Positions 57,847 through 62,327 of a DNA stretch of 62,327 nt are shown here, piece after piece. Positions within the stretch are counted from its first letter, which is position 1. Each line of letters opens with the position of its first letter. The notes under the pieces were generated by a model. That model saw nothing but the letters and a program-made list of their open reading frames with translations, did no database searches and was not told the origin of the DNA. The DNA comes from Bacteroidales bacterium UBA5197 (GTDB lineage Bacteria; Bacteroidota; Bacteroidia; Bacteroidales; Lentimicrobiaceae): NCBI GenBank assembly GCA_002412885.1, contig DHVX01000007.1:1-62327 (forward strand), written 5' to 3'. The position numbers and the translations under genes were made by a program.

Positions 57847-59652
57847 TTACTTTTTCAATACCAGTTTTTTTGTTGTAGTGTTGCCATTTTTCAGAATGAT
57901 TTTCAGCAGATAAACCGATTCAGGCAGGTTTCCCACATCTACTGTCATTTTTTCTGAGGGGTTGAGGTTATGAATATGGGAAACTGTTTTGCCGGTTACT
58001 CCCATAATCAGCACTTCCGAAATTGTCCCACTTTTGTGACCTGATTCTATAACAAATAAACCGTTTGTAGGGTTCGGATATAGTTTTAGATTTTCGGTAA
58101 AAGATTCACTGACTCCGACAGTTGATCTGAAACGAGCCGTTAATTCGCGGTTGGCAGCGGCATTGAAAGATATCTGCTGTGAGCCGGATACAAAATTCCC
58201 GTTTTCGAGCCATTCAACAAAAGTGTAGCCTTCATTGCTTTCAGCCATCAGGGTTACATTCTGCCCTGAGGCATAAGTTCCTGATCCTGTTGTAAATCCT
58301 CCAATAGCAGGGTTTGGAAGTGCTGAAATGGTGAATTGCTGGAGTTCATTTGTGAAATTTGCAACCAGGGTTTTCTCTCCCTCGAGCATAAAACTATAGA
58401 CCGGATTTGATGATACAACTCTTTGCTCATCAGTCCAGTATAGAAAATACCATCCGTGAGAAGGTGTTGCTGTTAGCGTTGTTGTTGATCCACAGGTATA
58501 AACACCTGCGCCTGATGTAACTCCGCCTTGAGCAGGAAATGAAATGGTGTATAAGTAGCACGGATCAGAAATAAATTCCGCAGTAAGAATTCTGTTGGAT
58601 GCAACGGTAAAAGTGTATTCGGCATTATGTGAAACAATTGTGCCCGATTCTTTCCATGATGAAAAATAAAACCCTACGGCCGGGACTGCCTGAACTGTTG
58701 CCAGACTGCCGCAGTTGTACCAGCCTGCACCATAAACCATTCCTGAGCTTATCGGATTATAGGTGAGGTTGATCAAAAATGAAATGGCTTCAAAATTGGC
58801 AACGAGTATTCTTTCATTTCCAAATGAAAAGGAATAGTCTGCACTTTCTGATACGATTGTTCCGTTTTCAGTCCAGTTGGTAAATGTAAATCCTTGATTG
58901 GCTGTTGCGGAAACAGTAACTGTTTCTCCGGCGGCATAGATTCCATCACCGCTGGTAAGTCCACCAAATGAAGGAAATGCTGAAGTTGTGATGTTGTTGT
59001 ATTGTGACTGACTTACGAAGAGCATTACATCGTCGATATACCAGAAGTCATACTTGAAAAGATTGCCCGAGACGGTAAAGGCGATGTAAGTAGCAGGCTG
59101 ATTCAGGTTTGATTCAATGCTTGTGGCTACCTGCTCGGGGCCTATGTCGGTCGGACAAGTAAGAATCTGCCACGATTCATCTGTCCAGGAAATTCCATCG
59201 GTGCTTGATTGTATTTTAAGTATTGCACCTGCTCCGTAAGTATCCAGGAAATGTTTGAATGACAGTCCCAGTTTTACAGCGCCAATTGTGTTGACGGGGG
59301 GCATCACAAGCCGCGAAACGGCCGGGTTGCATTGTTGCCAGTGAGAGCGCATTTCACCATCGATGCCACCAGCTATTGATGAATTCATCTGCTCCCAATT
59401 GCTGATAACGTTTACGCCTTCAAGTTGTTCTGTCCAGCCCGAAGGCATTCCGTAATCCGAAAAAGTCTGTGAATAAGGCAGATTAACGGCATCTAAGCTC
59501 CGAAACGACCAGTCTCCCGAAGGATCTGGCGGAGAATAAATTGCTGATTCCTGGCTTTGAGTTTCCAGGTATCTCCACGAGTTTTTTTCAGCCCCGGCGT
59601 TGAGAGCGGAAAGCAGAGAAATTAATACTATAGTCGCGTAAATATTACTCAT
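57847..59652 (-). CDS. Secreted paralogue lacking the protease domain (InlB-type repeats, T9SS domain)
   Basis: A 601-residue exported protein related to the protease just downstream. After a signal peptide and short linker it has the same MAM/adhesin-like domain (PYSQTFSDYGMPSGWTEQLEGVNVISNWE), four InlB-type repeats (GGVTSGAGVYTCGSTTTLTA...) and a type IX sorting domain (LYPNPTNGLFVIES). There is no metalloprotease domain. The two genes arose by tandem duplication with loss or gain of the protease. It may bind the same target or substrate surface. It is transcribed in the same direction as the protease, with 93 bases between. Confidence 0.88.
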   Translation of the reverse strand: MSNIYATIVLISLLSALNAGAEKNSWRYLETQSQESAIYSPPDPSGDWSFRSLDAVNLPYSQTFSDYGMPSGWTEQLEGVNVISNWEQMNSSIAGGIDGEMRSHWQQCNPAVSRLVMPPVNTIGAVKLGLSFKHFLDTYGAGAILKIQSSTDGISWTDESWQILTCPTDIGPEQVATSIESNLNQPATYIAFTVSGNLFKYDFWYIDDVMLFVSQSQYNNITTSAFPSFGGLTSGDGIYAAGETVTVSATANQGFTFTNWTENGTIVSESADYSFSFGNERILVANFEAISFLINLTYNPISSGMVYGAGWYNCGSLATVQAVPAVGFYFSSWKESGTIVSHNAEYTFTVASNRILTAEFISDPCYLYTISFPAQGGVTSGAGVYTCGSTTTLTATPSHGWYFLYWTDEQRVVSSNPVYSFMLEGEKTLVANFTNELQQFTISALPNPAIGGFTTGSGTYASGQNVTLMAESNEGYTFVEWLENGNFVSGSQQISFNAAANRELTARFRSTVGVSESFTENLKLYPNPTNGLFVIESGHKSGTISEVLIMGVTGKTVSHIHNLNPSEKMTVDVGNLPESVYLLKIILKNGNTTTKKLVLKK

Positions 59653-59936
59653 TTCCTCTGTATGGAATTTTTAAAATATTTGAGAGCATTGCGGTACTTT
59701 AATATATAGCCAATGCCTTATAAAGTAATGCCTTAAAAGAAAATTATTTTATAAATATTTATGAGGTATAAATAGCTCGCTTGTGGCAGACACAGCTCAA
59801 AGAAAAACCAGAGTTAATCCGATTGAAAAGCTTATACTTTGATTGCAGGTAAAGATGACGGATTGACTATTTTGAGTTCAGAAACTATATATTACTGCAG
59901 CTATGGTTAGTAATGCCTGGGCGGGAAGCAGATAGA

Positions 59937-60266
59937 TTACCATTTTTTAAATATAAAGAAAACTGCAAGTACGATGAATCCAAACCCCACCAGATAATTC
60001 CATTTCAACGGTTCTTTAAGGAACAGAATTGAAAATGCTCCGAAAACAATAAGTGTTATCACTTCCTGTATGGTTTTGAGCTGAGCAACTGAATATGTTC
60101 CATGCCCGATGCGGTTTGCCGGAACCATTAGCATGTATTCGAAAAAGGCGATGCCCCAGCTGATCAGAATTACTTTCCACAGGGCTGCCTCTTTAAATTT
60201 CAGGTGACCGTACCAGGCAAAGGTCATAAAAACATTAGAGGCTATAAGCAGCAATATGGTTCTCAT
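59937..60266 (-). CDS. DMT-like small membrane protein (DUF486)
   Basis: A 109-residue protein with four hydrophobic helices. It begins ILLLIASNVFMTFAWYGHLKF and has the DUF486 pattern AYFEYMLMVPANRIGH (here IAFFEYMLMVPANRIGHGTYS) and IQEVITLIVF. These proteins are half-size members of the drug/metabolite transporter superfamily. No substrate is known. Single minus-strand gene. Confidence 0.9.
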   Translation of the reverse strand: MRTILLLIASNVFMTFAWYGHLKFKEAALWKVILISWGIAFFEYMLMVPANRIGHGTYSVAQLKTIQEVITLIVFGAFSILFLKEPLKWNYLVGFGFIVLAVFFIFKKW

Positions 60267-60359
60267 TCTGTGAATTTTTGAAGCGCGAAATTAGCTAAAA
60301 TCAGGTTTGAGAAATGGGGAGATTTGTAACTTTGGAAAACTAAATACCAAGGATTGGCT

Positions 60360-61487
60360 ATGATAAGCAGAAATATTATGTTGAGTGTGCTGTTTTGGAT
60401 TGCCTGGATTAGCCAGGGCTTTGCTCAAAAGGATGCCGCTGACCCTGAAAATACAAGAATAAGCTATTATGGCGGACGCATTCATTATGGTTCTATGATT
60501 ATTCATTCCCGTGCCATTAAGGATATTGGCGATGCATGGCCACTTGGGCTGGAGTTGACTTTGGGCAAACACAACACTTCTCAACGGGCCTGGAATGCCT
60601 GTAATTGTTATCCAAAATCAGGCGTTATTTTAGGCTTTTGGGATTTCGACAAGCCCGATATTCTTGGGCAGGGCATTGAAGCAAAAGCATTTATCGAACC
60701 GGTGTTTGGTGCCGGAAACAATGTTTCATTTTCGATCAGGGCAGGAACCGGAATTACATGGCTTACCAAACCTTACGATCCATTAACAAATCCTTATAAT
60801 TTTTCTTACAGCACGCATATTGCATTCCCTTTGCTTCTTGGCGTTTCAGCAGATGTAAGGCTTTCGCCGAAACTGAAAATGAATTTCGGACTGATTTATA
60901 ACCATATTTCGAATGGAGGTTTGAAAGAGCCAAATAAAGGGATTAACTGGCCGACAGCAAGCCTTGGTATTGATTTCCTTCCCGAAGGAATATATTTTCC
61001 GGAGCGGGAGATTTCTGATTGGAGAAAGGATGATGCAAGCCGGATGATGACTTCAGCATTTTTGTTTGGCACGGCAAAGCAGCTCAACCATGAAGAACTG
61101 GAGAAATATCCGATTTTTGGTGCAGAAATCAGACAATCATATCGTGTCAGCCGCTTAAGCTCTCTCGGTCTGGGAATTGAAATGCTCTACGATGGTTCTG
61201 ACCGCGAAGAGATAAGTCGTCAGCCAGACTTTGATTCCGATTACAAAAAAATAGGACTTATGGCCGGGCATAGTTTCTTATTGGGGAGGTTTACCTTTAC
61301 CCAGATGATGGCTGTATATCTTTACGACCCCTATAAAGCCAATGATCCTGTTTATCAGCGCTACAGTCTGACTTATGGTTTTGGAAAGCGCTTCGAGGCA
61401 GGAGTAGGTCTGAAAGCCCATCGCCATGTAGCTGATTTTCTCGATTTCAGGGTAGGAGTGAGGTTGTTCGCTAAATCCCCTACGTAA
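60360..61487 (+). CDS. Acyloxyacyl hydrolase, PagL-like outer-membrane enzyme
   Basis: A 375-residue protein with signal peptide (LSVLFWIAWISQGFA). The region NHISNGGLKEPNKG holds the PagL-type catalytic pair His182 and Ser184 and the preceding strand (LKMNFGLIY), and the rest is a beta barrel. PagL removes the 3-O acyl chain from lipid A in the outer membrane. This protein is about twice as long as PagL; the additional C-terminal 170 residues form more barrel-like strands and resemble the long form found in Bacteroidota. The ATG at 60360 is preferred to a TTG at 60354. Confidence 0.85.
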   Translation: MISRNIMLSVLFWIAWISQGFAQKDAADPENTRISYYGGRIHYGSMIIHSRAIKDIGDAWPLGLELTLGKHNTSQRAWNACNCYPKSGVILGFWDFDKPDILGQGIEAKAFIEPVFGAGNNVSFSIRAGTGITWLTKPYDPLTNPYNFSYSTHIAFPLLLGVSADVRLSPKLKMNFGLIYNHISNGGLKEPNKGINWPTASLGIDFLPEGIYFPEREISDWRKDDASRMMTSAFLFGTAKQLNHEELEKYPIFGAEIRQSYRVSRLSSLGLGIEMLYDGSDREEISRQPDFDSDYKKIGLMAGHSFLLGRFTFTQMMAVYLYDPYKANDPVYQRYSLTYGFGKRFEAGVGLKAHRHVADFLDFRVGVRLFAKSPT

Positions 61488-61809
61488 GGAATTGCTGATT
61501 CAAATTCATCAATATGCTTTCCGGATAATTTCACTGTCATTTTTCTACATACAAGTGAGAAAGTTTTTCTACAATCTGCAGAATATTTTTACATTATTCA
61601 GTTGCAGCACCATTGCCATTGCAGATATTTATATTACATATTAAAATCATTTGTGAGTTTTTGAATGAAGGGATATATGGGAATAAATGTGTTGAAAAAC
61701 CGAAAAAATTATTTCAGTTATTGGTAATCAATGCTTTATAGGCTTTTGTGGAATGAGATTTGTAGCTTATTTACCAACCAATAAATATAAACCCTAAAAC
61801 CCTGCAATT
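61488..61809. other. 322-base spacer with no recognised feature
   Basis: AT-rich sequence between two plus-strand genes. I see no gene, no strong hairpin and no clear TAnnTTTG promoter box in it, although the promoter of the next gene must be here. Confidence 0.5.
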
Positions 61810-62327
61810 ATGAAAAAGTCAAACTTTATGGCAATGGCCACATTGGCACTTTTGCCTGTGTTCGCTTTCATGTCGTGCAAAAAGGATGACATTGCTCAGA
61901 ACGAGGTTTTGCATGGAATGTCTGAAAAAGCTTCAGTGGAAGTTATGCTCTCCGCTTCGCCTTCTCTCTATGATGCGGTGAATATTGATATTCAGGATGT
62001 TCGTATTCACAGCGCTGTGGATGGCTGGGTCAGCCTGAATCTGTTAAAACCCGGAGTTTATAACCTCCATGATTTCACCAATGGAAAGGATTTATCACTG
62101 GGTAAAGTTGAAGTTTCACAAGGAAATATTTCACAAATTATGATAGTTCTTGGTGAGAATAATACAATTGTGGCCGATGGCGTTCCCTATGCACTTGAAA
62201 TTCCGGTTATTGCTGACAGAGGTTTCATCATCAATGTAAATGCAATGATGCAGCCCGGGAACAATCAGCCGGTTCTGATTGATATAGATCTCAGTCATGC
62301 TGAACAATCTCCGGCAGATGGCAACTT
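61810..62327 (+). CDS. DUF4382 lipoprotein (truncated by window edge)
   Basis: 172 residues of a lipoprotein whose end is outside the window. The signal peptide ends at the lipobox FMSC. Afterwards the DUF4382 pattern is clear: VEVMLSASPSLYDAVNIDIQDVRIHS, then GWVSLNLLKPGVYNLHDFTNG and ISQIMIVLGENNTIVADGVPYAL. DUF4382 domains are probably carbohydrate- or surface-binding and occur in SusE-like loci and other envelope proteins. The C-terminal part and function are unknown. Confidence 0.88.
   Translation, partial: MKKSNFMAMATLALLPVFAFMSCKKDDIAQNEVLHGMSEKASVEVMLSASPSLYDAVNIDIQDVRIHSAVDGWVSLNLLKPGVYNLHDFTNGKDLSLGKVEVSQGNISQIMIVLGENNTIVADGVPYALEIPVIADRGFIINVNAMMQPGNNQPVLIDIDLSHAEQSPADGN

Overview
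The window reads as a chromosomal piece of a Bacteroidota genome, most likely an anaerobic or fermentative member of the Bacteroidales/Marinilabiliales-Lentimicrobium side of the phylum. The lineage evidence is: secreted proteins with type IX secretion (T9SS) C-terminal sorting domains, HmuY/HmuR heme uptake genes, DUF2851, DUF5777 and DUF2764 proteins, a V-type ATPase operon in the order E-DUF2764-A-B-D-I-K, and promoters of the TTG...TAnnTTTG type. The exact genus is inference. No tRNA or rRNA gene was recognised; one 6S RNA is present.

Layout. 1-8.6 kb: end of an unidentified gene, a dihydroorotate-dehydrogenase-like enzyme, an S41 processing protease, a small c-type cytochrome/DUF5777 operon, a rhomboid protease, a TPR protein and a ComEA-like helix-hairpin-helix protein. 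8.5-10.5 kb: a sodium-symporter of the NSS family with an overlapping 47-residue small subunit. 11-21 kb: housekeeping genes (DUF2851, coiled-coil protein, zapA, 6S RNA, rny, DUF493, DUF58, trxA, dnaE). 21-25.7 kb: a GT51 glycosyltransferase and a zinc/manganese-type ABC importer. 26-31.9 kb: an AT-rich accessory island of small unrelated + strand genes and fossils (SUKH-like, membrane proteins, KilA-N protein, ParD/ParE with a frameshift, a phosphatase), separated by imperfect palindromes and repeated boundary sequences that recall a cassette array. 32-40 kb: V-type ATPase, with a rotor-ring subunit carrying a complete Na+ ligand set, then a DUF4342 protein. 40.6-43.6 kb: valS and a cold shock protein. 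43.7-48.7 kb: a heme-acquisition operon. 48.9-53.6 kb: tyrosine/homogentisate catabolism (hmgA, hppD, fahA, flavin reductase). 54-59.7 kb: two giant secreted paralogues, one an M6 metalloprotease. 59.9-62.3 kb: DUF486 protein, PagL-like acyloxyacyl hydrolase and the start of a DUF4382 lipoprotein.

The most unusual feature of the window is in its spacers. At least ten intergenic stretches are built from short degenerate words of 6-15 bases repeated many times (for example ggatttcgg, ggttgag, ccttgtctcc, gtcaagccctgac, aaaatgaaaag, ggtcagatgtcag, ccttcgactcc). Several spacers have a left arm of words followed by the inverted words, so they could fold into long imperfect hairpins although their sequences differ from spacer to spacer. 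Some lie inside operons and one sits immediately upstream of a probable promoter. These arrays, and the cassette-like island at 26-32 kb, are the best candidates for something not yet well described.
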